Below are positions 8,894 through 17,349 of a stretch of DNA of 64,000 bases, piece by piece (positions within the stretch are counted from its first letter, which is position 1; each line of letters opens with the position of its first letter). Source of the stretch: Mycobacterium sp. OTB74. Its GTDB lineage: Bacteria > Actinomycetota > Actinomycetes > Mycobacteriales > Mycobacteriaceae. Made by a program: the position numbers and the translations under genes. Location of the stretch: contig NZ_JARXVD010000012.1 in the NCBI RefSeq assembly GCF_029892685.1, positions 62,001 to 126,000 of the forward strand, read 5' to 3'. A model generated the notes under the pieces. The model saw only the letters and a list, made by a program, of their open reading frames with translations, was not told the origin of the DNA and searched no databases.

Positions 8894-10885
8894 ATGCGCA
8901 TTGTGCGATTGCTTCTGTTGCTGATGTCGGTTCTGACGGCGGCAACTCTGCTCGCCCCTTCGGCCGTCGCCGATCCCCCGATGCGGCTACACGACTACGT
9001 CACGGACAACGCCGACGCGTTCACCTCGCAGCAGCACACGCAGGTGACCCAGGCCGTCCAGCTGCTGTACGGCCAGCGCGGAACCCGGCTCTGGGTGGTG
9101 TACGTCAACGACTTCTCCGGCTCGGACGCCCAACAGTGGGCCGAAAACACCTGGCGCCGGAGCGATCTGGGTGACCATGACGCCATCCTTGCGGTGGCGA
9201 CCCAGGACCGGGCCTACGCACTGCTGGTGCCCACAGCCGCCGCCGGCCGCGTGGACGTGAACCAACTGCGCCGCAGCGCCGTCGAACCCAAACTTCACAA
9301 CGGCGATTGGGCCGGAGCTGCCGTGGCCGCGGCCGACGGACTGCGCACGCCCGCGGCGAACACCGGCGCGGCGAACACCGGCGCGGGGGGCAGCGGCGGC
9401 TTCGGATGGGTCGGACTACTGATCGCGCTGGCGATCATCGGCATCGTGCTGGCCGTGCTGTTCTGGTGGGTACGTCGGCGACGGAATCAACGACGGGAAG
9501 CCAGCCTGGCCGCCGCCAAGAACGTCGACGCCACCGATCCCGGCGCCCTGGCCGACATGCCGCTGGACACCCTCGAAGACCTCTCCAAGTCCATCCTGGT
9601 CGAGGTGGACAACGCGGTGCGCACCAGCGACAACGAACTGTCCCTGGCAGTCGGAGAGTTCGGTGACCGCGACACCGCACCGTTCACCGCAGCCGTGGAG
9701 AACGCCAAAGCTGCACTGGCTCAAGCCTTCACGGTGCGTCAGACGCTCGACGACGCCATCCCTGAAAGCCCTCAGCAGCGCCGGGACCTACTGACCCAGG
9801 TGGTCGTCTCGGCCTCCCGAGCAGACAAGGAACTGGAGAACCAGCGCGCCGCGTTCCACCAGATGCGCGATCTGGTGATCAACGCGCCGACGCGACTGGA
9901 CGCGCTGACTCAGCAGATGGTCGGCCTGACCGCGCGGGTCGACCCGTCGCAGCAGACCTTAACCGGGCTGCACTCACAGTTCTCCGATACCGCGCTGGCC
10001 TCGATTGCCGGCAACGTCGACACTGCCAAGCAACGGCTCGCCTTCGCCGACCAGAACATCAGCACCGCCCGCGGCCTGGTCAGCAAACCCGCCGACAGCC
10101 AGGGAGAGCTGGTCAACGCCATCCGCGCCGCCGAATCCGCACTGGGCCAGGCCCAGAAGCTGCTGGACGCGGTCGACAGCGCGTCCGGTGACATCAACCA
10201 CGCCGTCGCGGCGTTGCCCGCGGCCATTGCCGATATCCAAAACGGGATCAACGCCGCTGCGGCGCAGCCCGACGGGCCACATGCAGCAGCGTTGGCGAAG
10301 GCCAAAGATGCTGCGGTACAAGCAGTTTCACTCGCCAAGTCATCGGGTGCCACCGATCCGCTGGGCGCCTTCAACCAGCTCACCGCGGCCGACGGCGACT
10401 TGGACAAGCTGCTGGCCACCATCGCCGAGGAGACCGCCGCGGCGCAGCGCTTGCAGCAGTCGTACGACCAGGCGCTGATGGCTGCGCAGTCGCGGGTGCG
10501 CGGGGTGTCTGATTTCATCGACACCCGCCGCGGCAGCATCGGCTCTGAGGCACGCACCCGACTGGCGGAGGCCAAGCGTCATCTCGATGCCGCACAGGCC
10601 GCGGTGGGCACCGACCTGCCGGGCGCCATCAACCACGCGAACAGCGCCGCCGACCTGGCCGCCCAGGCCCAGTCACTGGCCGACGACGATGTCCGGTCGG
10701 CTCAACGCGCCTACGCCGACATGCACCGCGGATCGGACAACGGTGCGATGCTCGGCGGCATCATCATCGGCAACATCTTGTCCGGCGCCATGCGCGGCGG
10801 TGGTGGAGGCGGCGGGGGCGGTTGGAGCTCAACGACGTTCGGTGGTTCCAGCGGCGGGTTCTCCGGCGGCGGCGGCCGGTTCTAG
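8894..10885 (+). CDS. TPM-domain membrane protein (Rv2345-like)
   Basis: The product is 663 residues. A signal peptide (LLLLLMSVLTAATLLAPSAV) is followed by a TPM (TLP18.3/Psb32/MOLO-1) domain at about 27-140, with RGTRLWVVYVNDFSG and LGDHDAILAVATQDRAYALL. A membrane helix lies at about 176-196, then a basic stop-transfer WWVRRRRNQRR. A long alanine-rich helical, probably coiled-coil region covers about 210-610, and the C-terminus is very glycine-rich (runs of nine Gly). It is the counterpart of Rv2345. TPM domains are linked to membrane-complex assembly or quality control in other phyla; the role here is unknown. ATG 8894 was preferred; GTG 8888 is two codons upstream. Confidence 0.85.
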   Translation: MRIVRLLLLLMSVLTAATLLAPSAVADPPMRLHDYVTDNADAFTSQQHTQVTQAVQLLYGQRGTRLWVVYVNDFSGSDAQQWAENTWRRSDLGDHDAILAVATQDRAYALLVPTAAAGRVDVNQLRRSAVEPKLHNGDWAGAAVAAADGLRTPAANTGAANTGAGGSGGFGWVGLLIALAIIGIVLAVLFWWVRRRRNQRREASLAAAKNVDATDPGALADMPLDTLEDLSKSILVEVDNAVRTSDNELSLAVGEFGDRDTAPFTAAVENAKAALAQAFTVRQTLDDAIPESPQQRRDLLTQVVVSASRADKELENQRAAFHQMRDLVINAPTRLDALTQQMVGLTARVDPSQQTLTGLHSQFSDTALASIAGNVDTAKQRLAFADQNISTARGLVSKPADSQGELVNAIRAAESALGQAQKLLDAVDSASGDINHAVAALPAAIADIQNGINAAAAQPDGPHAAALAKAKDAAVQAVSLAKSSGATDPLGAFNQLTAADGDLDKLLATIAEETAAAQRLQQSYDQALMAAQSRVRGVSDFIDTRRGSIGSEARTRLAEAKRHLDAAQAAVGTDLPGAINHANSAADLAAQAQSLADDDVRSAQRAYADMHRGSDNGAMLGGIIIGNILSGAMRGGGGGGGGGWSSTTFGGSSGGFSGGGGRF

Positions 10886-10906
10886 CCGCTGCGCGAGCAG
10901 GAAAAA

Positions 10907-11746
10907 TCAGCCCTTCGCCGCGGCAACCCGGGCACGTTCCCGGATCGAGGCGATCACGCCGCCGTCGTTGAGGATGTCGGTCCCGGTCAGGTACGCGGCC
11001 TGGTCGCTCACGCAGAATGCGAACAGCGCGGCCATCTCCTCGGCCTTACCCCAGCGCGGCACCGCGGCGTCGACGACCATCGCACCGGCTCCGGCGTCCG
11101 CCTCGAGGCGGCCCATCTCGGTGTCCACCGAACCCGGGGAAACCGAGACGATACGCAGGCCCTTGCCATTGAACCGTTCGGCCTGTGCGCTGCTGTACCA
11201 CTTCACGAAGTTCTTGCTGATCGAATAGGCCAACCCGGAGCGCATTTCCTCGGGCGCTATCTCGCACGCTGCCAACAGGTCGGCCAGGAACGCATCCTGG
11301 TCGGTGAGCGCCAGTGGGAACTTGGCCGTCGGGATGATCTCGTCGGGCAGCATGTGCGCCGCCATGGATGCCACGTTGACGATCGCCGACCCGTCGGCGG
11401 CGACATCGAAGAAGGCCTCGTTGACATTGACAGTGCCGATGGCATTGGTACGCATCACGTAGTCGGCCGCACCCATGCTGGGGCTCACGCCAGCGGTGTG
11501 GATCACTGACGCGATCTGCCCGAGACCCGTTGCGGTCTGGAACAATTGGTCTACCGCAGCCCGGTCGGTGACATCGGCGTTGACGATCGTCGCCGTGATG
11601 CCGAGCCCTGCCAACTCAGCCGCAGCGGCATCGAGTCGCTCCTGGCGGACGTCAGCAAGCACCAACGTATGGTCCCGCCCGAGGATCTTGGCCGTCTCCA
11701 CACCCATACCGCCGGCGCCGCCGGTGATCACCGAAACCCGAGTCAT
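10907..11746 (-). CDS. SDR-family NAD(P)-dependent oxidoreductase
   Basis: A 279-residue short-chain dehydrogenase. The cofactor-binding motif is TGGAGGMG near residue 9; the NADV region, active-site Ser in NVASMAAHM and catalytic YSISK are all present. After the Tyr-Lys motif come SPGSVDTEMG and a C-terminal GTDILNDGG loop typical of classical SDRs. ATG 11746 places the Rossmann motif at the expected position; 13 extra codons upstream look spurious. Substrate unknown. It sits between the TPM gene and glyS, where M. tuberculosis has a run of unrelated genes, so it is a lineage-specific neighbour. Confidence 0.88.
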   Translation of the reverse strand: MTRVSVITGGAGGMGVETAKILGRDHTLVLADVRQERLDAAAAELAGLGITATIVNADVTDRAAVDQLFQTATGLGQIASVIHTAGVSPSMGAADYVMRTNAIGTVNVNEAFFDVAADGSAIVNVASMAAHMLPDEIIPTAKFPLALTDQDAFLADLLAACEIAPEEMRSGLAYSISKNFVKWYSSAQAERFNGKGLRIVSVSPGSVDTEMGRLEADAGAGAMVVDAAVPRWGKAEEMAALFAFCVSDQAAYLTGTDILNDGGVIASIRERARVAAAKG

Positions 11747-11804
11747 ACCGGCACCGTATACCGAAAGCCCAACGGGATACGCCACGGGGGTCGATGTCAG
11801 GCGC

Positions 11805-13187
11805 TCAGCAGCCCTTGAGGCGCACCGCGAGGTAGTCGCTCACCGCGTCGATGGTCACGCGCTCCTGCGTCATGGCGTCGCGCTCGCGGATGGTTACGGC
11901 GTGGTCTTCGAGCGAGTCGAAGTCCACGGTGATGCAGTACGGCGTACCGATCTCGTCCTGGCGGCGATAGCGCCGGCCGATGGCGCCGGCGTCATCGAAC
12001 TCGACGTTCCACGACTGCCGCAGTTCGGCAGCCAGGTCGCGGGCCTTCGGCGACAGGTCGGCGTTACGCGACAGCGGCAGCACCGCGGCCTTGACCGGAG
12101 CCAGGCGCGGATCGAGCTTGAGCACGGTGCGCTTGTCCACACCGCCCTTGGCGTTGGGAGCCTCGTCCTCTGTATAGGAGTCGACCAGGAACGCCATCAG
12201 CGAGCGGGTCAGGCCGGCTGCCGGTTCGATGACGTACGGCACGTAGCGAGTGTCGCTGGCCTGGTCGTAGAACGACAGGTCGACGCCGGAATGCTCTGAG
12301 TGCGTGGACAAATCGAAGTTGGTGCGGTTGGCGATGCCCTCCAGCTCACCCCACGGGTTGCCGGCGAAACCGAACTTGTACTCGATGTCGGTCGTGCCGG
12401 CGCTGTAATGCGACAGCTTTTCCAACGGATGCTGGTACAGCCGCAGGTTCTCCGGGTTGATACCCAGGTCGATGTACCACTGCAGCCGGGTGTCGATCCA
12501 GTACTTGTGCCACTCGGGGGCCGTGGAGGGCTCGACGAAGAACTCCATCTCCATCTGCTCGAACTCACGGGTGCGGAAGATGAAGTTGCCCGGGGTGATC
12601 TCGTTGCGGAAGCTCTTGCCGATCTGGCCGATGCCGAACGGCGGCTTCTTGCGCGCGGTGGTCACCACGTTGGCGAAGTTCACGAAAATGCCCTGCGCAG
12701 TCTCCGGGCGCAGGTAGTGCAGTCCCTCGTCGGACTCGATGGGGCCGAGGTAGGTCTTGAGCATCATGTTGAAGTCACGCGGCTCGGTCCACTGACCCTT
12801 GGTACCGCAGTCCGGGCAGACGATGTCGCTCATCGGCACGTCGTCGGGGTCGCCACCCTTCTTCAGGGCGACGGCTTCCTGCATGTGGTCCTGCCGGTGC
12901 CGCTTGTGGCAGTTCAGGCACTCGACCAGCGGGTCGTTGAAGACCGCGACGTGGCCGGAGGCCACCCAAACCTGGCGCGGCAGGATGATCGCGGAGTCCA
13001 GGCCGACCACATCGTCACGGCTGGTGATGACAGACCGCCACCACTGCCGCTTGATGTTCTCCTTGAGCTCGACACCGAGTGGCCCGTAGTCCCACGCAGA
13101 CCGGGTGCCGCCGTAGATTTCGCCGGACTGGTAGACCAGGCCACGGCGTTTGGCCAGGTTGGCAACGGTGTCGATGAGGGACGCCAC
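11805..13187 (-). CDS. glyS: Glycine--tRNA ligase (class II, alpha2 type)
   Basis: A 460-residue glycyl-tRNA synthetase. The N-terminus IDTVANLAKRRGLVYQSGEI with GGTRSAWDYGPLG is diagnostic of the dimeric bacterial/archaeal/eukaryal type. It also shows zinc-type Cys pairs (CLNCHKRH and CPDCGTKG), motif 2 (FRNEITPGNFIFRTREFEQM) and a C-terminal anticodon-binding domain (KAAVLPLSRNADLSPKARDL). GTG 13187 is chosen because the upstream in-frame extension to 13301 is Cys/Arg-rich and absent from relatives. Corresponds to Rv2357c and diverges from smtB. Confidence 0.97.
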   Translation of the reverse strand: MASLIDTVANLAKRRGLVYQSGEIYGGTRSAWDYGPLGVELKENIKRQWWRSVITSRDDVVGLDSAIILPRQVWVASGHVAVFNDPLVECLNCHKRHRQDHMQEAVALKKGGDPDDVPMSDIVCPDCGTKGQWTEPRDFNMMLKTYLGPIESDEGLHYLRPETAQGIFVNFANVVTTARKKPPFGIGQIGKSFRNEITPGNFIFRTREFEQMEMEFFVEPSTAPEWHKYWIDTRLQWYIDLGINPENLRLYQHPLEKLSHYSAGTTDIEYKFGFAGNPWGELEGIANRTNFDLSTHSEHSGVDLSFYDQASDTRYVPYVIEPAAGLTRSLMAFLVDSYTEDEAPNAKGGVDKRTVLKLDPRLAPVKAAVLPLSRNADLSPKARDLAAELRQSWNVEFDDAGAIGRRYRRQDEIGTPYCITVDFDSLEDHAVTIRERDAMTQERVTIDAVSDYLAVRLKGC

Positions 13188-13280
13188 GATGTTCGAGCAC
13201 TCCTGTGTCAGGTGGATGCAACCTGAACAGCCTAATGGCGGGCCATCTACCGATAGATGTCGCACCCACCGACGAACCCT

Positions 13281-13307
13281 TTGACATGCGTAACCGCGCA
13301 TGCAAAG
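13281..13307. promoter_or_regulatory. Inverted repeat upstream of smtB-zur, candidate SmtB operator
   Basis: CATGCG (13285-13290) and CGCATG (13297-13302) form an inverted repeat with a 6-bp spacer. It extends outward imperfectly as TTG.A and CAAAG. It lies between divergent glyS and smtB. ArsR/SmtB-family repressors bind such imperfect palindromes in their own promoters, and the M. tuberculosis Rv2358-furB operon is known to be zinc-responsive and autoregulated; the assignment to this repeat is inference. Confidence 0.45.
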
Positions 13308-13312
13308 CTAAA

Positions 13313-13327
13313 TGAAAATAGTTTCCA
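13313..13327 (+). promoter_or_regulatory. AT-rich Zur-box-like element before smtB-zur
   Basis: TGAAAATAGTTTCCA matches a TGAAAAT-N-ATTTTCA palindrome in both arms except two positions on the right. This resembles mycobacterial Zur (FurB) boxes and lies 20 bp upstream of the smtB GTG, so it could overlap the promoter. The match is imperfect and no binding data can be inferred. Confidence 0.35.
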
Positions 13328-13346
13328 ATAACGGGGAGGGTACCCA

Positions 13347-13706
13347 GTGCAGTCTGCCGCCGCCGCTCATGACGAGTCCGGCCATCAGCACCGCGATGTC
13401 ACCTACCCGCCGTCCCCACCGCGGGAAGTCCTCGACGCCGCCGGTGATCTGCTGCGGGCCCTCGCCGCGCCGGTGCGCATCGCGATCGTGCTGCAACTGC
13501 GCGAGTCGCAGCGCTGCGTGCACGAATTGGTCGACGCGTTGGACGTCCCGCAACCGTTGGTCAGCCAGCACCTGCGGATCCTCAAGTCGGCCGGCGTGGT
13601 GGCCGGTGAGCGCGCCGGCCGCGAGGTGATGTACCGCCTGGTCGACCACCACCTGGCCCACATCGTGGTCGACGCCGTCGCGCACGCCGAGGAAGAGCGT
13701 CCGTGA
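13347..13706 (+). CDS. smtB: ArsR/SmtB-family zinc-responsive repressor
   Basis: A 119-residue winged-helix repressor. The recognition helix region is VPQPLVSQHLRILKSAG (about 67-83) and the wing contains GREVMYRL. The last helix holds a perfect alpha-5 metal site D100-x-H102-x10-H113-x2-E116, the zinc-sensing signature of SmtB/ZiaR-type sensors. GTG 13347 is preceded by GGGGAGGG. The stop codon overlaps the zur GTG (GTGA, 13703-13706). Orthologous in position to Rv2358. Without zinc it should bind DNA and repress the operon; zinc loading releases it. Confidence 0.93.
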   Translation: MQSAAAAHDESGHQHRDVTYPPSPPREVLDAAGDLLRALAAPVRIAIVLQLRESQRCVHELVDALDVPQPLVSQHLRILKSAGVVAGERAGREVMYRLVDHHLAHIVVDAVAHAEEERP

Positions 13707-14092
13707 GCGCGCCCACCCGGTCCACCAAGCAGCGGGCCGCCATCGCCGCGCTGCTGGACAGCGTCGAAGAGTTCCGTTCGGCCCAGGAGTTGCACGACGA
13801 ACTGCGTCGCCGCGGCGACGGCATCGGACTGACCACGGTGTACCGCACCCTGCAGTCGATGGCCGCCGCCGGCCAGGTCGACAGCCTGCGCACCGATACC
13901 GGCGAATCGCTGTACCGGCGTTGTTCGCAGGAGCATCACCACCATCACCTGGTGTGCCGGCAGTGCGGCGCCACGGTCGAGGTAGCCGGGCCCGAGGTCG
14001 AGACCTGGGCCACGGAAGTGGCTGCCGCACATGGCTTTTCCGACGTCAGCCACACCATCGAGATATTCGGGGTGTGCGCGAAGTGCGGTTGA
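13703..14092 (+). CDS. zur: Zinc uptake regulator Zur (FurB)
   Basis: A 129-residue Fur-family repressor of zinc uptake and alternative ribosomal-protein genes when zinc is replete. The DNA-binding helix is in LTTVYRTLQSMAAAG. The HHHHH run (78-82) and LVCRQCG lie in the dimerisation domain. Two CxxC pairs (C85/C88 and C125/C128) form the structural zinc site. Translation is coupled to smtB by a GTGA overlap. Counterpart of Rv2359. High zinc would relieve SmtB repression and produce Zur. Confidence 0.96.
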   Translation: MSAPTRSTKQRAAIAALLDSVEEFRSAQELHDELRRRGDGIGLTTVYRTLQSMAAAGQVDSLRTDTGESLYRRCSQEHHHHHLVCRQCGATVEVAGPEVETWATEVAAAHGFSDVSHTIEIFGVCAKCG

Positions 14093-14096
14093 CCCG

Positions 14097-14477
14097 CTAG
14101 TGACTAACGGCCGTCTGCGGCTTGCCGCTGGTCTGCGGGTCCCCGCCGATCGACAGCATTTGCCGCGGGCCCGTGTACCCGTTACAAGCCCACCAGACGG
14201 AGTAATTGCCGGCCGGCACGTTGGTCATCGTGAAAGTGATGGTGCTCTGCGGAGCGGTCGTCGTGTACGGGGTGTCGTACTCCGAGAATCCGTACAGCCG
14301 CGCACCGCAGCTCGTCGATTCGTCGCGATGGTTGGTGATGCTCACGACGGCCGTGTTCGGATTCGGCGTTGAAATCTCCACGGTCGGTGTCGTGGACGCC
14401 TGTGCGACGGCGCTGCCCATCGTGAGCGCGGCACTGACTGACGAGACGACGACGGCCGCGCGGGTGGCGTTGCGCAT
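14097..14477 (-). CDS. Secreted protein of unknown function
   Basis: The product is 126 residues. A Sec signal peptide (RAAVVVSSVSAALTMGSAVA, cleavage near QAS) is followed by a small beta-rich domain (VEISTPNPNTAVVSITNHRD, TITFTMTNVPAGNYSVWWAC) resembling an immunoglobulin-like fold, with two Cys. ATG 14477 is preceded by GGAAG; the frame continues upstream but without a signal-like start. It converges on zur, stopping 4 bp away. No recognised family. Confidence 0.72.
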   Translation of the reverse strand: MRNATRAAVVVSSVSAALTMGSAVAQASTTPTVEISTPNPNTAVVSITNHRDESTSCGARLYGFSEYDTPYTTTAPQSTITFTMTNVPAGNYSVWWACNGYTGPRQMLSIGGDPQTSGKPQTAVSH

Positions 14478-14732
14478 GGCGAGCTTCCTTCCGGTGACGG
14501 TAATATTTGCTGCACTCAAAGTGAGCAAGCACGAAGGTATTGCACACAAGGCCCTCTCACCATGCAGTAAAGCCAAATTCAACCGTTTGACTGACAGTCA
14601 GCAATCGCCGGGGTGGTTCGCCATGTACGGCGTTCAGGCTGCGTTGAGCTTGTCGGCCTAACGATTGAAGATCTTGACGAGATCACCAAGCTGATCCACA
14701 GCGCGTGGCCAGAATCTATTCAACGCTGGAAT

Positions 14733-15137
14733 TCAGCCGTTCGACCGACAACCGCCGCGCACCCAATCCAACACAGCCTCCGCAGTCAGCGGAGCCAGCA
14801 CGATGTCGCCGGGATTGTGCGGATCGATCCACACCATCTCCTCGATTTCCGCCTGCACGGCCGGTGCACCGGCCAACTCCACGGCGAACAGTTCAGCGTC
14901 AACCGTGTGCCCCGGCTCGTTGGCCGCCACCGCGGTGTGGTACCCCAACTCCCGCACGTCGACGACGCCCACGCCGAGTTCCTCACGAACCTCGCGGACC
15001 AGTGCGTCTGCCGGCGTCTCCCCCGGCTCGATCTTGCCGCCGGGCTGCATGAACGCCGTCGTGCCACGCTTGCGGACCACCAGCAGCAGCCCGTCGGCAT
15101 CAAGCACCACGGCGGCCACGATCCGGATGACGGTCAC
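14733..15137 (-). CDS. NUDIX hydrolase
   Basis: A 134-residue NUDIX enzyme. The signature GGKIEPGETPADALVREV followed by REELGV fits Gx5Ex7REUxEExGU exactly, so it should hydrolyse a nucleoside diphosphate linked to another moiety; MutT-like nucleotide sanitation is possible but substrate is not evident. The ATG overlaps the stop codon of the upstream 15544 gene (15134-15137, ATGA), so they are translationally coupled with uppS upstream. Confidence 0.92.
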   Translation of the reverse strand: MTVIRIVAAVVLDADGLLLVVRKRGTTAFMQPGGKIEPGETPADALVREVREELGVGVVDVRELGYHTAVAANEPGHTVDAELFAVELAGAPAVQAEIEEMVWIDPHNPGDIVLAPLTAEAVLDWVRGGCRSNG

Positions 15138-15544
15138 ATCAAGTCGCGACGGATGTCGGCCCCGGTCGAGAGCACCAGCGTTATCAGCGTGCTCAGCGCG
15201 TCGTCACCGAGTCCGGCGGCCGGGAAGTTGTACCGCAGCATCACATCGGCGACCTTCTTTACCGACGATCCATTGGCCCGCGCGTCGGCGACCCGCTCCA
15301 CCAGCACCACGGTGCCCAGCATGGTGCGTCCGGCGTGCCTGGCCACCCGGTCTCGAATCTTGTTGTCCAACTTCAGATCCCAGGCCAGCGGCTGGGTCAG
15401 CGAGACCAGTTCCAATCCTTCGGCGATGGTCACCACCCGCAGCGAGGCCACCGTCCCATCGTGCGTCACGGTCAGGGCGTCGTCCTCCTCCTCGACGACG
15501 CTCATCACCTCGCCGAGTACGGAAGCCAAGCGCTGCAACAACAT
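15134..15544 (-). CDS. Conserved mycobacterial protein (Rv2360c-like position)
   Basis: A 136-residue cytosolic protein with sequence such as VEEEDDALTVTHDGTVASLR, EGLELVSLTQPLAWDLKLDN and ADVMLRYNFPAAGLGDDALS. This alternates beta strands and helices and resembles YbjN or type III chaperone-like folds only in a general way. ATG 15544 is preferred because GAGGGGCAGGG lies just upstream; GTG 15565 is an alternative seven codons longer. It sits between uppS and the nudix gene, the place of Rv2360c. The ribosome binding site lies in a 26-bp tandem duplication. Function unknown. Confidence 0.7.
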   Translation of the reverse strand: MLLQRLASVLGEVMSVVEEEDDALTVTHDGTVASLRVVTIAEGLELVSLTQPLAWDLKLDNKIRDRVARHAGRTMLGTVVLVERVADARANGSSVKKVADVMLRYNFPAAGLGDDALSTLITLVLSTGADIRRDLM

Positions 15545-15546
15545 CA

Positions 15547-15598
15547 GGCCCTGCCCCTCAGGCACATCATTCGGCCCTGCCCCTCAGGCACATCATTC
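15547..15598. repeat. 26-bp perfect tandem duplication at the uppS 3' end
   Basis: Two identical 26-bp copies (15547-15572 and 15573-15598) lie head to tail. The unit contains the ribosome binding site sequence CCCCTGCC on the minus strand and the region around the uppS stop codon (15593-15595). The downstream gene therefore has two potential ribosome binding sites in series. Confidence 0.95.
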
Positions 15599-16480
15599 GG
15601 CTCTGCCGAAACGTCGATTGCGGTTGACGTATTCCTCGCACGCCGCCCACAGGTCGCGGCGGTCGTAGTCAGGCCAGAGCTTGTCCTGGAACACGTATTC
15701 GGCGTAGGCCGCCTGCCACAGCATGAAGTTGCTGGCCCTCTGCTCGCCGGAAGTGCGGATGAACAGATCCACATCGGGGATGTCGGCCCGGTGCAGATGC
15801 TTGGCGAAGGACGCCTCGGTGATCCGGCTCGCGTTGATCTTGCCTTCGGCAGCTTGCTCGGCGAGTTCCTTTGCCGCCTCGACGATCTCGGTGCGCCCGC
15901 CGTAGTTCACGCAGTAGTTGACGGTGATGACGTCGTTGCCGACCGTCATCTGCTCAGCGATGTCGAACTCCTTGATGACGCTGCTCCACATCCGCGGCCG
16001 GGAACCGACCCAGCGCATGTTGACGCCCATGGCGTTGAGATTCTCCCGCCGCCGGCGCACCACCTCACGGTTGAAGCCCATCAGAAAGCGCACCTCTTCG
16101 GTGCTGCGTTTCCAGTTCTCGGTCGAGAACGCGTACACGGACAGATGCTTGATGCCCAGTTCGATGGCACCGCAGGTGATGTCGATCAGCACCGCCTCGC
16201 CCATCTTGTGGCCTTCAGTACGTCCCAGTCCGCGCTGGGTGGCCCAGCGGCCGTTGCCGTCCATCACTACGGCGACGTGATTGGGCACCTGGTCGGCGGG
16301 GATCTGTGGCGCGGCGGCCTTGGACGGATGCTGCGGCGGCCGGGCGAAGCGGCCGTTGGAGTTCGGTGGGAGTTCGGGAAAGACCACCGGCCACGTCGAG
16401 GTGTCCGGGAACACCGGGTAGTCGTCAGGCGCCGGTGGCAGCTGTGGATAGCTGGTCTTGCGCGCCCGGTTGAGTGCCAT
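15593..16480 (-). CDS. uppS: Decaprenyl diphosphate synthase (cis-prenyltransferase)
   Basis: A 295-residue cis-prenyl diphosphate synthase of the UPP synthase family, corresponding to Rv2361c, which makes decaprenyl phosphate carrier precursor for peptidoglycan and arabinogalactan. Features are the catalytic Asp in VAVVMDGNGRWATQRGL, the YAFSTENWKR substrate region, INYCVNYGGR-like VNYCVNYGGRTEI, and the DLFIRTSGEQRASNFMLWQ signature. The proline-rich N-terminus (YPQLPPAPDDYPVFPDTSTW) is the mycobacterial extension. ATG 16480 matches that N-terminus; the gene start overlaps the end of recO by 56 bp. Confidence 0.96.
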   Translation of the reverse strand: MALNRARKTSYPQLPPAPDDYPVFPDTSTWPVVFPELPPNSNGRFARPPQHPSKAAAPQIPADQVPNHVAVVMDGNGRWATQRGLGRTEGHKMGEAVLIDITCGAIELGIKHLSVYAFSTENWKRSTEEVRFLMGFNREVVRRRRENLNAMGVNMRWVGSRPRMWSSVIKEFDIAEQMTVGNDVITVNYCVNYGGRTEIVEAAKELAEQAAEGKINASRITEASFAKHLHRADIPDVDLFIRTSGEQRASNFMLWQAAYAEYVFQDKLWPDYDRRDLWAACEEYVNRNRRFGRAE

Positions 16481-17270
16481 GGGCAACATCCTGCCTGAAC
16501 GCCGCCGCTCGCTGGCTGGCGACCGCGGGATCAGGCCGATAAACCCGCTCCACCAGAGGCAGTGTTCGCAGCTGACGCTCCAGATGCCACTGCAGGTGCG
16601 CCGCCACCAATCCACTGGCCTGGCTGCGGTGACCCGCCGGCGAAGCTTGCGCGAACTCCCAGTCACCGTCGTGCAGCGCGGCCATCAAGTCCAGCACTCC
16701 CTGCGGCGGTGTGACCGACCCTGACGGCCGGCAGTGCACGCACACGCTGCCGCCGGCGGCCACATGAAATGCCCGGTGCGGACCGGGCGCAGCACATCGG
16801 GCACACTCGGTGATCGCCGGCGCCCAACCCGCGATACCCATGGCCCTCAGCAGGTACGCGTCGAGCAGCAGCTCCCGCGGCCGACTGCCGTCCGCAACCG
16901 CGCGCAGCGCACCGATGGTGAGCCGGTGCAACGCCGGCATCGGATTGCGTTCCTCACCGGCGAGACGTTCGGCGGTTTCCAGAATGGCGCAGCCACAGGT
17001 GTAGCGACCGTAGTCGCTGACAATGTCGCTGGCGAACGCATCAATGGCCTGGACCTGAGTGACGATGTCGAGGTTTCGCCCCGGGTGCAGTTGCACATCG
17101 ATGTGGGCGAACGGTTCCAGTCGAGCACCGAATTTGCTGCGGGTACGCCGTACGCCCTTGGCCACCGCACGGACCAGACCGTGCTCACGGGTCAGCAAGG
17201 TGACGATCCGGTCGGCCTCGCCGAGTTTGTGCTGGCGCAGCACTACTGCTCGGTCTCGGTACAACCGCAT
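16425..17270 (-). CDS. recO: DNA repair protein RecO
   Basis: A 281-residue RecO, which loads RecA on SSB-coated DNA in the RecFOR pathway. It has the N-terminal OB fold (MRLYRDRAVVLRQHKLGEAD, LVRAVAKGVRRTRSKFGARL), a helical domain, and a Cys-rich zinc region (ECARC and CVHC). ATG 17270 is chosen; an in-frame GTG lies one codon upstream. The 3' end overlaps uppS by 56 bp in another frame, implying tight coupling. Equivalent of Rv2362c. Confidence 0.95.
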   Translation of the reverse strand: MRLYRDRAVVLRQHKLGEADRIVTLLTREHGLVRAVAKGVRRTRSKFGARLEPFAHIDVQLHPGRNLDIVTQVQAIDAFASDIVSDYGRYTCGCAILETAERLAGEERNPMPALHRLTIGALRAVADGSRPRELLLDAYLLRAMGIAGWAPAITECARCAAPGPHRAFHVAAGGSVCVHCRPSGSVTPPQGVLDLMAALHDGDWEFAQASPAGHRSQASGLVAAHLQWHLERQLRTLPLVERVYRPDPAVASQRAAAFRQDVAHGTQPGAQDQLSTAATGA

Positions 17271-17349
17271 CACAGTATTGTTCCATTGCTATCCGACAAC
17301 ACGGGTTAAGCAGCGCCTGGCGTTTTGCCGATCTATTCTCAGAACCGTC

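Noticed and set aside
14613..15668. Plus-strand frame of 351 codons across the nudix and Rv2360c-like genes
   Set aside because: Antisense to a perfect NUDIX motif and low complexity in its own frame.
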